Below, one piece after another: positions 41,707 to 50,888 of a DNA stretch of 64,000 bases. The notes beneath the pieces were generated by a model. It ran no database searches. It was not told the origin of the DNA and worked only from the letters and a program-made list of their open reading frames with translations. Made by a program: the position numbers and the translations under genes. Each line of letters opens with the position of its first letter. Position 1 is the stretch's first letter. The stretch is from contig NC_135561.1 of the NCBI RefSeq assembly GCF_964340395.1, positions 1,597,501 through 1,661,500 of the forward strand, given 5' to 3'. This DNA comes from Glandiceps talaboti. Taxonomy: Eukaryota; Hemichordata; Enteropneusta; Spengelidae.

Positions 41707-42781
41707 GGTGGCTGGAACACTGTGTGTGTGTTCATTCATTCACTGTATGAACTACAAGGGCATTTGGTCTCACAGGTTAGACACAATTTTGTGCAGGGGC
41801 TATAAAACAGACAACTTACCATGGTGGTTTCAGTAACTGAATCAAAGCTGTTAATGAAAATATCACATGTCACTGTCACTGGTGGCCCTACAAAGAAAAA
41901 CATTATAACACATTGAAGTAGAGGTGATACAAAAACACACTTCCCTGTACAAAAACACACGGATTCTAATTAAAATGATGCTCAGACTCATCGTAAATTT
42001 AAAAGTCAGACAGACAGTGATGCATGGACGCTTTCCAATCTCATTATTGTATCCCTCTTTTAATTTGACCAAATTTGTAAATGATACATGAACCGCAGGA
42101 AGACAGTCGATTCATCACGGAAATGTGGCCATTAATTTCTTTTTATGGCTTCATCTTTATAGTCTGATGCTCTTTTATGTAACAATGCACCTGTCAATAC
42201 CGACTATATAAAATCAATCAATCCGACTCGTGAAGCTCAGTCATGTATGTTGATTTGTTCAGAGTTTAAATTGATACGATCTGTCTCTTTGTGGGGCCAT
42301 GTTATAACACATTTGTATCATTCCAGCTATTAAAGGATGTCGAACTATATCTTAAAATTGTAGAACTTCTAATGGTATTCAAATATTATATACAAATAAT
42401 CATTTTGTGTTCACAATAAAGTTGACAAACAATAATACACAATTTGTGTCCAAGCTATTGAGTATATCTAACTGCCTAAACTGTCTAAATTGTTGACTTG
42501 TCTAGAAACGTTTCCGTGCATCCTATATATATATATATTTTGTACACTGACTCAAAGCTGGGGCATTGGTCACAGAGGCTGCCACTTCAAATGCATAAAC
42601 CGTATCCACCCAGTGTATTGAAATATGGCAGCACTCAAAGAGATAAACAAAACATTACTGTTACTGACCCTTGGCACTTGGTCTGAATCTTTTATCATAT
42701 CTCTCGGGATCTAGTAGATAATTCAACAGAGTTGACGTCTGATCATCTTCCAGACTCTCGGTATAATTGGTTGTGATTTGT
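25129..42781 (-). CDS. Glycine-receptor-like Cys-loop chloride channel subunit (8 exons, 5' exon missing)
   Basis: Join of complement exons 42669-42781, 41820-41887, 36823-37034, 35319-35401, 31333-31470, 29673-29902, 26218-26379 and 25129-25353: 1231 nt, 409 residues plus TAG stop. Every junction is GT-AG and preserves frame. The product should be a plasma-membrane pentameric ligand-gated anion channel subunit. Seen: the loop-D pair F67/R69 (F63/R65 in GlyR alpha1), F99, H107/H109, S129, the Cys-loop C138-C152, E157, Y159, the loop-C cysteines C198-C209 enclosing K200, Y202, T204 and F207, the P250-A251-R252 anion-selectivity motif, M2 with L261 and R271, M3 (about 285-305), an M3-M4 loop of about 80 residues, and M4 (about 390-405). 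The numbers are mine but coincide with mature human GlyR alpha1 from about 99 onward. The second cysteine pair favours glycine receptor or glutamate-gated chloride channel over GABA-A; the loop-C residues favour glycine receptor. The signal-peptide exon was not found, so the N-terminus is partial. Confidence 0.95.
25354..26217 (-). other. Receptor intron between exons 8 and 9
   Basis: 864 bp, GTAAGT...ttacag. It interrupts the intracellular loop in phase 0. No repeats of note. Confidence 0.9.
26218..26379 (-). CDS. Receptor exon 8: M3 and start of intracellular loop
   Basis: 162 bp, exactly 54 codons, phase 0 at both ends. M3 reads [20 protein letters not shown], followed by [15 protein letters not shown] and a Lys/Glu-rich helix ending RNEAAE. 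Ala288, in the ivermectin and anaesthetic pocket of M3, is kept as in GlyR alpha1. The acceptor is tttattattag and the donor GTAAGT. Confidence 0.96.
26947..27023. repeat. (CAA)n trinucleotide tract
   Basis: Two CAA runs separated by acaaatacaa, within the intron between exons 7 and 8. The antisense poly-Leu frame is a by-product. Confidence 0.95.
28151..28414. repeat. (ATGT)n microsatellite with GTGT and CATG interruptions
   Basis: About 264 bp of tatg repeats in the same intron, decaying at the right into catg repeats. Confidence 0.96.
28447..28569. repeat. (GAGT)n followed by (GGGT)n
   Basis: About 23 perfect gagt copies to 28540, then gaag and six gggt copies. The antisense THSLTHSL peptide is a by-product. 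Confidence 0.97.
29673..29902 (-). CDS. Receptor exon 7: end of loop C, M1, M2
   Basis: 230 bp. It begins NFTC, the second loop-C cysteine, and runs through [18 protein letters not shown] (pre-M1 and M1), [11 protein letters not shown] and [18 protein letters not shown] (M2). Pro-Ala-Arg at -2' to 0' marks anion selectivity; 2' is Ala, 6' Thr and 9' Leu. 14' is Leu and 15' Asp, unlike the Gln/Ser of GlyR alpha1, while Arg271 and Lys276 are kept. The exon ends LPKVSYPK at GTAATT, five codons later than the vertebrate boundary I recall. Confidence 0.97.
29903..31332 (-). other. Receptor intron between exons 6 and 7
   Basis: 1430 bp, GTAATA...gatttag, splitting a Gly codon between Thr204 and Asn206 in loop C. 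No repeats beyond AT-rich runs. Confidence 0.9.
31333..31470 (-). CDS. Receptor exon 6: loops B, F and first loop-C cysteine
   Basis: 138 bp, again the vertebrate GLRA exon 6 length as I recall it. It encodes [11 protein letters not shown], then an NVT sequon, then LPQFNIMDM and HNCTKDYST. Cys198, Lys200, Tyr202 and Thr204 are at their GlyR positions. The exon ends with one base of a Gly codon completed by exon 7. The acceptor is ctctcaaaag and the donor GTAATA. Confidence 0.96.
31659..31905. mobile_element. Large palindromic foldback element with 9-bp TSD
   Basis: The element is 31668-31896 (229 bp), flanked by perfect 9-bp direct repeats tgtgcaata (31659-31667 and 31897-31905). Two arms of about 100 nt are nearly perfectly complementary, running inward from tagactgtcgacagtcgctc to gatatcgagggccgaaggcc, around a loop of about 27 nt. 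It is G+C-rich against AT-rich surroundings. There is no coding capacity. TSD length and foldback form fit a Mutator-like nonautonomous element, but that is inference. Confidence 0.93.
32547..32800. repeat. Candidate dispersed repeat headed by a 9-bp-stem hairpin
   Basis: Begins with the perfect hairpin cctcccgta-aggg-tacgggagg (32549-32570), then a (GTCT)n tract at 32585-32639 and a segment attcggctggctcaattgta. This looks like an interspersed repeat, but only one copy is in the window and the right border is uncertain. Confidence 0.4.
35119..35264. mobile_element. Foldback/MITE element, same family as 17518-17647
   Basis: 146 bp. The left end tagactagtcttgctgctag inverts at the right end (gtctagcagctagacta). 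Flanking direct repeats tgctttaac (35110-35118) and tactttaac (35265-35273) form a 9-bp TSD with one mismatch. The interior has a second palindrome, agcgaccgaaggtcgct. It lies 54 bp from exon 5, in the intron. Confidence 0.82.
35319..35401 (-). CDS. Receptor exon 5: Cys-loop
   Basis: 83 bp, the same length I recall for exon 5 of vertebrate GlyR and GABA-A genes. It encodes [20 protein letters not shown] and then CELNMES. Cys138 and Cys152 are separated by 13 residues and the FPMD core is intact. The exon ends with T of a split Tyr codon; that Tyr falls at GlyR position 159. Glu157 is kept. The acceptor is ttcctatag and the donor GTAAGT. Confidence 0.96.
35402..36822 (-). other. Receptor intron between exons 4 and 5
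   Basis: 1421 bp, GTAATT...cctatag, splitting an Arg codon in phase 2. No repeats recognised. Confidence 0.9.
36823..37034 (-). CDS. Receptor exon 4: binding loops D, A and start of E
   Basis: 212 bp, 70 codons plus two bases (phase 2). It begins [12 protein letters not shown], with the Phe and Arg that contact agonist in loop D. Then comes [18 protein letters not shown] (loop A, F99), with both histidines of the GlyR inhibitory zinc site (107 and 109). It ends LLYST followed by AG of a split Arg codon. The segment between the two loops is four residues shorter than in GlyR alpha1 (vertebrate exon recalled as 224 bp). An NDS sequon is present. The acceptor is ggtttacag and the donor GTAATT. 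Confidence 0.95.
41231..41502. repeat. Dispersed repeat D250, copy 1, with (ATGT)n head
   Basis: A short atgt tract (41231-41265), then about 240 bp beginning tggaaacagcagggataaa and containing tagttggttatagtcgactt and gagcaaattgatgcgaaac. Nearly identical in order and sequence to 47525-47845. Confidence 0.9.
41503..41703. repeat. Clustered (TA)n, (ATGT)n and (GT)n tracts
   Basis: TA run 41503-41567, ATGT run 41572-41628, GT run 41669-41703. They lie about 120 bp inside the intron from exon 3. The THTHTH/YIYI frames are by-products. Confidence 0.97.
41820..41887 (-). CDS. Receptor exon 3: first beta strands
   Basis: 68 bp, which is the size I recall for exon 3 of vertebrate GLRA genes. It encodes [20 protein letters not shown] followed by Thr-Met, close to the GlyR PPVNVSCNIFINSF stretch. 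The acceptor is ttctttgtag and the donor GTAAGT. The exon ends in phase 0 and continues with Asp-Tyr in exon 4, matching the vertebrate Met-Asp-Tyr junction. Confidence 0.95.
41888..42668 (-). other. Receptor intron between exons 2 and 3
   Basis: 781 bp, GTCAGT...ttgtag, splitting a Gly codon after the first base. No repeats of note. Confidence 0.85.
42669..42781 (-). CDS. Receptor exon 2: N-terminal extracellular segment
   Basis: 113 bp encoding one leftover base, 37 full codons and one base of a split Gly codon. It contains the motif [10 protein letters not shown], the family's conserved Tyr-Asp-x-Arg-x-Arg-Pro helix end, preceded by [10 protein letters not shown]. The acceptor is tatcactag and the donor GTCAGT. 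The split codon G|GG joins exactly to the next exon to give Gly-Pro-Pro, the junction expected in glycine receptors. There is an NYT glycosylation sequon near the start. The preceding exon must end with two bases of a codon. Confidence 0.88.
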
Positions 42782-42860
42782 CTAGTGATAAAACATATAT
42801 AAATCATTGTCAGACGATTTTCTTCTATTCAATCTTTACATTAACGTTGCACTAGCACTA

Positions 42861-42957
42861 GGTTTTTAGAAATTGTGGAAATGTCTACAGTATAGACAAT
42901 TAATCATCAAAATAGAACTATTGTAACGTAAGGACATGAGAACAAAACTGAGGACAC
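42861..42957. repeat. Dispersed repeat D97, copy 1
   Basis: gtctacagtatagacaatta, aaaatagaactattgtaacg and aacaaaactgagga recur in the same order at 44288-44386. A (CAGA)n tract follows about 100 bp later. Confidence 0.85.
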
Positions 42958-43056
42958 ACACACGTACACACTCACAGAAGGCCGACAGAGGGAGACAGAC
43001 ACAGAAGGGTTGACAGAGGGAGAGTCAATCAGAGAGAGACAAAAAGACAAAGGGAA

Positions 43057-43057
<1 letters not shown>

Positions 43058-43144
<87 letters not shown>

Positions 43145-43157
43145 GGACGGACGGACC

Positions 43158-43226
<69 letters not shown>

Positions 43227-43227
43227 G
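43058..43227. repeat. (CAGA)n microsatellite
   Basis: 170 bp of gaca repeats with a ggac patch near 43143-43157. Long open frames on both strands are by-products. Confidence 0.98.
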
Positions 43228-43382
43228 CAAAACACAAAGGGAGACAGACACCAAGACATACACCAAGACAGACAGAAACAGAGAAACAGGGACTATCTAG
43301 CTCTGGCTTGTCCTCTCCGTGCCAGACATGAGTTAAAGTGAAACGCTCTCTGTTTGCTCTATATTCTCGAAATACAGACAAA

Positions 43383-43390
<8 letters not shown>

Positions 43391-43416
<26 letters not shown>

Positions 43417-43419
43417 GAA

Positions 43420-43488
<69 letters not shown>
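43391..43488. repeat. (CA)n followed by (CAGA)n
   Basis: CA run to 43416, then gaca repeats from 43421. Confidence 0.97.
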
Positions 43489-44287
43489 GACATGCACGCA
43501 TGCAGGCAGACGATGTCATTTACATTTTCTCATTTGGTTGTCAAACTGTAATAATACGTTTAATAATCAATTTCTTTATGTACAACATTTACATCAGAAA
43601 TTTAAATTGTTTCATTTCCTCGATAGTCTATGATAATAACAAGCAAACTAATATCCAACAAATTAACATGTCTTCTTTCTCAATAGTTTAATGAAAGTGT
43701 GTATTAGTGCATAGTGGCTAGAAAAAGAAAATTTCCTCGACGAAATGAAATTATCTCTTTAACATACATAGGAAAATCCTTATCAACATTAACTACTTGA
43801 ATAAATTTTAAGCCCCCATTTCTCTTTCAATTTCCATTTTGAAAATGCTTAATTTCAAATATTGTAGCAGCATATATAACTGTCTCTATTGGTAAGCGAG
43901 AATTTGAAGATGTATAATTGATGTCTAATTATAAAGATAACAACACATTCTACTTTGTTGATCCTATGAAATTACTATAGGAATTGTTTGTCGTCATGGT
44001 AACATCCAAATTAATGTTTTCAAATACACATCGTAAGAAAACAGTCATTGAAAGTATTGACAAATTATGTTTTAATAATCTCATCTCATATGAACATAAT
44101 TTCGAATCTAATTAAATCAGTGTGTTCATCTTTAACAGAATTTGTTCACAAATAATTATTTCGAATTTGTCCATTTATTTTATCCACTTGTAATTTTGTC
44201 ATCAATTTGAACTGTGTTTCACAGTTATAATGTTTAATATCATAGTGAAGGAAAGTATTGCATTCTTAAACATTTACAATATATACT

Positions 44288-44386
44288 GTTTTTAGAGAAA
44301 TTGTAGAAATGTCTATAGTATAGACAATTAACCATTAAAATAGAACTATTGTAACGTTACGACGTGAAAACAAAACTGAGGATAAT
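44288..44386. repeat. Dispersed repeat D97, copy 2
   Basis: Matches 42861-42957 with point changes. It is followed after about 27 bp by a (CAGA)n tract at 44413-44459, the same arrangement as copy 1. Confidence 0.85.
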
Positions 44387-44412
44387 ACATTTCATCAGTG
44401 CTCGTTGAAACT

Positions 44413-44413
44413 C

Positions 44414-44456
<43 letters not shown>

Positions 44457-44459
44457 TAG
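44413..44459. repeat. (CAGA)n microsatellite
   Basis: About 11 copies adjoining repeat D97 copy 2. Confidence 0.96.
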
Positions 44460-44795
44460 ACGCAGCATGCGAAACTAATCCTGTCCTGCTGGTTGACCCA
44501 GGGCCAGTTGTTTCCACCACAGGATCTGTGATTTTTAGGTTAAAGCTGTTGGTCCAGCGGTTAATCCGCTTTGTTGTAGTATAAACCCTACGATACATTT
44601 AAGTTATCATCAGTGAGCAACCAGGACACAATAAAAGTTTCCTCTTCAACGAGCATATTGTAAAATATCAGTGGCCACACTTGTTGAATTTGTAGACTAT
44701 AGTCGTACACAGTTTGCGGCACAAGATGGTCATCAGTTAGTCATTCATTTAGCCACAAATTGCAAAAGTATAAAGATAAATGACATGCTATGTGA

Positions 44796-44998
44796 CACTC
44801 ACTCACTCACTCACTCACTCACTCACTCGAGTTCACTGACATAATTGCCTACATTAACACTCTGGAAAATAAATATGTAGTGTAATGTATCTAATGTAAT
44901 GAATAGCACTAACAGACTAAGATTCGTAACATACATACATACATACATACATACATACATACATACATACATACATACATACATACATACATACATAC
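44796..44998. repeat. (CACT)n and (ACAT)n tracts
   Basis: CACT copies at 44796-44828 and ACAT copies at 44931-44998, separated by about 100 bp of unique sequence. Confidence 0.95.
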
Positions 44999-44999
44999 A

Positions 45000-47520
45000 G
45001 AACTATGAGATTTTTAGAAGACATCAAATTACAATTGTTTAAGACTACATCAAACTACTTTTGGATTCATGCTCTAAGAATGTTATCACATACTAAATGA
45101 TACTAAATTAAATGTCACAGAATATCAAAAATAGTTAGTCTACATTTCAAGACGCATTTAGGTGTATTACATTTCATCCTATCGTGTACGCAACATTCAA
45201 CCTTAAATTAGTGCACGTACATGTAATGTTAAATCATCATAAGAATAAAAGAACTTAAACACGTTTTTGAGTGAAGACGTTTCCAATGTAAAGCACGCTA
45301 GAAAAGAATTTTCTTATCAAAAACGTTTTTAAAAACTATGAATATATATAAAGAGTTATAAACTAGTTTATTACTGCACAATTAAAACAAAATTGAACGG
45401 GCTTTTTTTTAATCGTGTAATTAAAAGAAATCGAATGACTTAAAAAGAATCTCCTAAAAGATAAATGGATATCTTACAGACAGAGTCACGAACGTTGTGA
45501 TTTATTAGCATTTCTGTGCAAGAAATGCCCCGCGATTACGTTTTACGACCATATTTTCTATTCCGAGATTAGCGCTTTGATAATTTTTTTTTCATGACTG
45601 TCGCATTACGTGTGCAATTTCATAATGTTTGCTCTTATATGAAATGGTTACTAATGACATCTAATTAATAGATTTTATCTCCATCTTTGTTTACGAGCAC
45701 ATGACATTACCGACGTAATCTAATATAGTTTAATATCACAAGTTACTTTAATGATCTCAATACAAACCCTGGTACATGTTTGATTGGTGTGTACAAACCA
45801 AACTATTCTTCTGTGTATTTCCTTTCATAAAAAGTGGAATCTGTATTCAGCTTCATATGCCATAAACTACACAGATAACATAGTGACTTTTCTAAGCTGT
45901 CCCCTATAATCCTACATGGAATTGTTTGGATATATACAATGAAGATTGATCTCGCATGAATCACACCAATCTAAAGTATTCGGGTGTATATCATCCTGTG
46001 AGATATCTACAAATGTCTAAATGTACGATTGACTAGCAGAAATGTCAGATAAATGCATCAACCCTGATGGAATCGTCCGTAAAATCTTGCAAAGATTTCA
46101 GTTTGGGAATCAGTGTTCTAACAAGATTTTTAATGACTTTGTCTTTTTCGTGATGAAAGATCCGATAATAGATAATTTAAGGTTATAAATGTGTTTGTAT
46201 CGACGACTACTATTTTACGTGGCATGAAAACAGCGATTCCTAAACATCACAAGCATGTCAGTTGTGAAACATAATCTTTTCTCATATTCGACGAAGAAAA
46301 CGTTTTAACAGCGAGGAGGAACGGCTCATGGCAATATTATGCATATAGGAAATGGGTTGTGATCCATAAACAATGTTCTCATGAACGGGGGAAATATGTG
46401 TAATGGAAAATGTACGCGGTTTATCCTTTGTATTTTCTCCGCTTCATTTCATTAAATAATATATTTGAATATGGAAAATGGCTGGTGGTCAAGGGGATGA
46501 ATAATTCATCGCCTGTTTATGTAATATATGATTGCTTAACAAGGGTATTGTCTGTGGGCAGCAGTAAAAAGTCCAGTAATGTATGTTGTCATCTTTTTGG
46601 GAAATTTCAAAAGGGTCCTCACTTTTCTCAGATCGAATTGTTTTCTAAGGCAACAGGCAATACAAGTTTATTGGTATACTGTATAAAATTTCAAAACTGG
46701 GTATTGCGCACACGAAGAACACTTAAGTGACCTACAGTTTGCTTTGGGTATAGCCTCTAGCAATCACTGTATTAGTATTATGTACATTCCGAAATCCCTA
46801 ACCCTAGCGTTACATTCGGCTTCAGTGTGTTTGGTTACAAAATACTATAGTATGCTAGGATACACAAATTGGATTCAGAGAGTTCTTCATTCTGGCCATG
46901 ATTGTATGGTATCTGATACTACACAAACGTACGAACCCATAATGTGTACAGGTCTCTTTATTCAGGGTCAAAGAGCCTAGATAATTTGTCAAGGATTCCG
47001 AATGGTTTTATGTTTCTTAATAGAATAGAACTAATTTTCACCCAATTGCTGCCATAAAATATGAACACACCCATATTTTCTCCTATATGCCGTAAGGAAT
47101 TTATGTCATTTTGAATTTCCACTTGGCATGTTATAAAAGCGTATCCCGATTTCCAATCTAACATATACTACATAATGTTGCTCAGTTAGACGTTAATTTC
47201 CTGTTCAGAGTTTCGACTTTGATACAAACTAATAAACTTGTATAGCATGATGCCTGTCCAAGTAATGTATATCTATTAACTTTTTACGTTGTAAAAGGTC
47301 AACAGTTCTTTTCCATTACGTCGGCTGCCAAACTTCCGACATGTATTTTATATCATTAATAAAAGGCAATGCAATGCAGGATCATACCAAGTTTGCCAAT
47401 TGCAACCAGCAATGTAAAATATAACCAAATATAATGATGTTACATAAAGTTTATGATTTGCTTTTTAATGGGTTTAACAAGTGGTGATATACCGGATTGA
47501 CGTCAGTGTCATTACATAAA
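45000..47520. other. Noncoding DNA upstream of the known receptor exons
   Basis: Searched by eye for a minus-strand first exon (ATG, signal peptide, phase-2 end) without success. Open frames at 46410-46980 (plus) and 46958-47164 (minus) have no recognisable domain. Confidence 0.4.
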
Positions 47521-47524
47521 TGAA

Positions 47525-47845
47525 TGTATGTATGTATGTATGTATGTATGTATGTATGTATGTATGTATGTATGTATGTATGTATGTATGTATGTATGTA
47601 TGTGGAAACAGCAGGGATAAAATTTTGCCTGAAATCATAAATGCAAAAGGTTTTAAATTGAATATATCTCTGTATAGAGTAAACATTGATGATTGATAGT
47701 AGTTGGTTATAGTCGACTTATCATTATAAACTGAATGCTGACTTAATGAGCAAATTGATGCGATGCGAAACGTCACGACTGACAAATATCTTTTGTGGTA
47801 GAAATTATGCAGTAGAGTAAAAATATATATTTATCGTCAGATGTT
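47525..47845. repeat. Dispersed repeat D250, copy 2, with (ATGT)n head
   Basis: An ATGT tract of about 78 bp, then the same unique segment as 41266-41502. It differs by point changes and a small duplication (gatgcgatgcg). Confidence 0.9.
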
Positions 47846-50550
47846 CCTGCATAATCCATGTTAAATCAAGCACAGGTGAATACAAATGTGTAAGATTCAT
47901 TTCACTTAATATGTTTTTGATTATTCAAAAGTTTTCTTCGTTAGTTTTACCTAATTTATTATCCAATGTAATTAATCCCATTCATTTGACTTTTGATTAT
48001 ATCAGCACTTCTTTGCTACTTTCCATCAAAATATATTTCCTCACTGCACTAAGTCTTTTTTGCAATCCTGCTGTTCTGTTTACACAACTATAGTAACTGT
48101 TTATTATCACAGCTACTACACAGTCGACGAGTATTTTACCATATATGGTGCGAAAAGAATTCCATATATGGAGCTTACTATGATGCTGGATCAACTGGGG
48201 TGCGTTCTAGGCCAGGATAGCTAAATGTCTACTCCTAGTCTTGCTTACAAAACCTGCACGACCTCATTTACAAAGCAAAGTCTTAGAGTTTAACCTATAT
48301 AAATGGCAAATTACAGATCTTGACACAACTCCTATAAAGGTTCAAATTGTTCATTCTATTTTTCACACCAATTAGAAGCACAAATACATCAGAAATAAGT
48401 CAAACTCTTATCAAATTACAAGTTGTGGTCCATTAGTTCTTTGGAAATCAGATGAATGTAAAACACATCAATGATGGTTGTTATAACAACAGAGTCGTCT
48501 GTCTCTGTTTATTTGAAAAATCCATTATGTTTTTTTTCTGCATGCAAGTAACCATTTGTCAAACCCTTTTGAATGTTTTAGTTTCATCTTTGTAATATTT
48601 ATGTAACTGACACGTTCAGAGCAGACCTCTCTCCAGGGTATAAAAACGATCAAGGACCTTTCTCAAGCTTTTTCGCGTTTATCAAAACTAAGCCACTTAT
48701 CTGCGTTCATGTTTCTTATCATCTTTCTATCATTTACCTATCCATCACACATCTGATTTGTGGCGTTGTTTGGATAGTGATCAATATTCCTTAAGTGATA
48801 CAGTTTGTCTATTTTTATGGAGGGGTTACCATGGTGATATTTCACATGGTTCACAAGATGGTTTAAATACTACTAATCATCTCTGAATAACGAAGTATGC
48901 AGCTGGCTACTTGAAAATATCTGATTTCATGTGAAAGTTGTTATTCAGACTGGGCTATATTTCAAGATAGTGATATAAGGGGGAAAGATGTTTAGATATT
49001 TGAAATATGTTGTTTAGGTCATATCGTATGAAACGTCAGGTAGATTCAAAGACTAGCAAGCTGCTACTCTCATTGGAAGAAACAGGTGTCTATTACCGTA
49101 AAGAAGGCGTTGAAGCTTGTGCTTCGGTTACCATAGTGACCTATTTTCATATCATATTTTCCAAACACACAAATATGTCACACCTTACAATGAAATAAAT
49201 CACATTTAGAGAAGTTTCATCTTCAGATATAAATCAGTGTTTATTTCCTAGTAATGTTCTTTCTATCTCCGACTGTTGGATTCTTCAAATTAAAGCCTGA
49301 CCTCCCGCTGATGGCTTACATGTGCGAAAAATAAGGGGCATAATCTATTATTACCTATATACTAGACTGACAAGCTGTGGAAGTTCATTGCAAATGTCAC
49401 GTGTCAAATCATCGTTACAATAGTGCACAGCATGTTGGAATATCAATTTTGTCTAATATGCGTTGCAATATGTTACCATTTATGAATGATACGTTTGGTC
49501 ATTATAATAATCGTTAGTACAATAACATACACAACTATCTGGCATGGTGCCAGCTGTTCCAATTTACACTTGGATGATAACCTCGACTGAACATATGTGA
49601 TATAAACTGTCGGCCATGAACCGGTAATTTGATGTATGCAACGCGAGGCCTTAATTATTCATTTATGTTTTGATGAAGCCTGTGCCCTTGGTGTGTTTAA
49701 GTTATTTCAGAAGAAGATTTAAAAGGCATTGAAACTATCAATCATAAGAGGTTTCAATGAGCGATCACTATAACTAAACACTTTCACGGAAGCTAAACTA
49801 CTTCATAAAAGTAAGTTTGGTAAACATAGCTGCTGAGATTTTGATACCTTTTCACATGGAATGTTAATAATAGTGTTATATATTTGTACTCACTAATTTT
49901 AAGGAAAATGCAAACAGTTAAACAACAGAGGAGTAATGTATGACTTAATGAATAGGAAATATAAATGTGATCTATGAGAAATTGTGATTGGAAGTAAACA
50001 TGCCAAAGTGTGTCTTTTGTATATATCACACTTAATAATACTGAAACCGCTAAATCGAATAGATGTAGAGGTTGTTCTAGTTAAATTTAGAATATACTTT
50101 AATTTATTCAAGAGATAACAGTGAATGTATGTCTATGTAATTCAACGTGAGACTTAAATTACTGTGTTAATTAATCGTCCAATTTACTTATAAAATTGTA
50201 CATTTGTAGAAAGTGAACGCAGCTGCGATAAATTATTTTGGTACTCTTCCCAGGTTGATTCTTTTTATCGCAATGAACCGTGAGAAGCCTTATTGCATCT
50301 GGAATCATCTGGAACAAATTGAATCATACTGCAATTTTGGAACAGCATAACCGCAATATCTCGAAGGGAATTAAATATAGGTTACTCTACTCCATATTTT
50401 AATGGTTCACTGATAAACTGTCTCTGTAAGTCCTTGGAGACACAGTATGATGCACTATATCAACAATCATTGAAGTACTGCTTTTACATTGCAAGAAGTT
50501 AACATGTCATAAGTCACATGGATGGATTACATTAACGTCTACATACACCC
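47846..50550. other. Noncoding DNA
   Basis: No gene recognised. A strong-looking minus-strand donor near 49890 follows a hydrophobic frame, but its phase does not fit exon 2. Confidence 0.4.
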
Positions 50551-50552
50551 AC

Positions 50553-50888
50553 ATAATACCTACCTACCTGCCTACCTACCTGCCTACATACATACATAAC
50601 TACCTACCTACCTACCTACCTACGTACCTACACATACATACATACATACATACATACATACATACATACATACATGCATACATGCATACATGCATGCATG
50701 CATGCATGTATGTATGTATGCATGCATGCATGCATACGTACATACACGTACGTACGTACGTGCGTACGTACATACATACATACATACATACATACATACA
50801 TACATACATACATACATACATACATACATACATACATACATACATACATACATACGTACGTACGTATATACGTACATACGTACATACA
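50553..50888. repeat. Compound tetranucleotide tract: TACC, ACAT, CATG, ACGT
   Basis: The motif drifts from tacc/tgcc to acat, then to self-complementary catg and acgt blocks, and back to acat and acgt. Part of it can pair with itself. Open frames in all phases are by-products. Confidence 0.97.

Larger units (their letters stand above)
37035..41819 (-). other. Receptor intron between exons 3 and 4
   Basis: 4785 bp, GTAAGT...tttacag, phase 0. The left two thirds show nothing recognisable. The right end has (ATGT)n, (TA)n and (GT)n tracts and one copy of a dispersed repeat. Confidence 0.9.

Noticed and set aside
42907-43519. Frames of 119-164 codons rich in SVCLSVCL or DRQTDRQT
   Set aside because: Translation of (CAGA)n and (CA)n tracts.
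46410-47164. Two plus-strand frames (106 and 78 codons) and a minus-strand frame, considered as a decayed reverse transcriptase
   Set aside because: The minus-strand segment QNDINSLRH vaguely resembles a non-LTR element, but no catalytic motif or continued frame supports it.
49793-50029. Hydrophobic minus-strand frame with a GTGAGT donor, considered as the missing signal-peptide exon
   Set aside because: At the donor this frame is phase 1 while exon 2 needs phase 2; the phase-2 frame contains a stop just before the donor.
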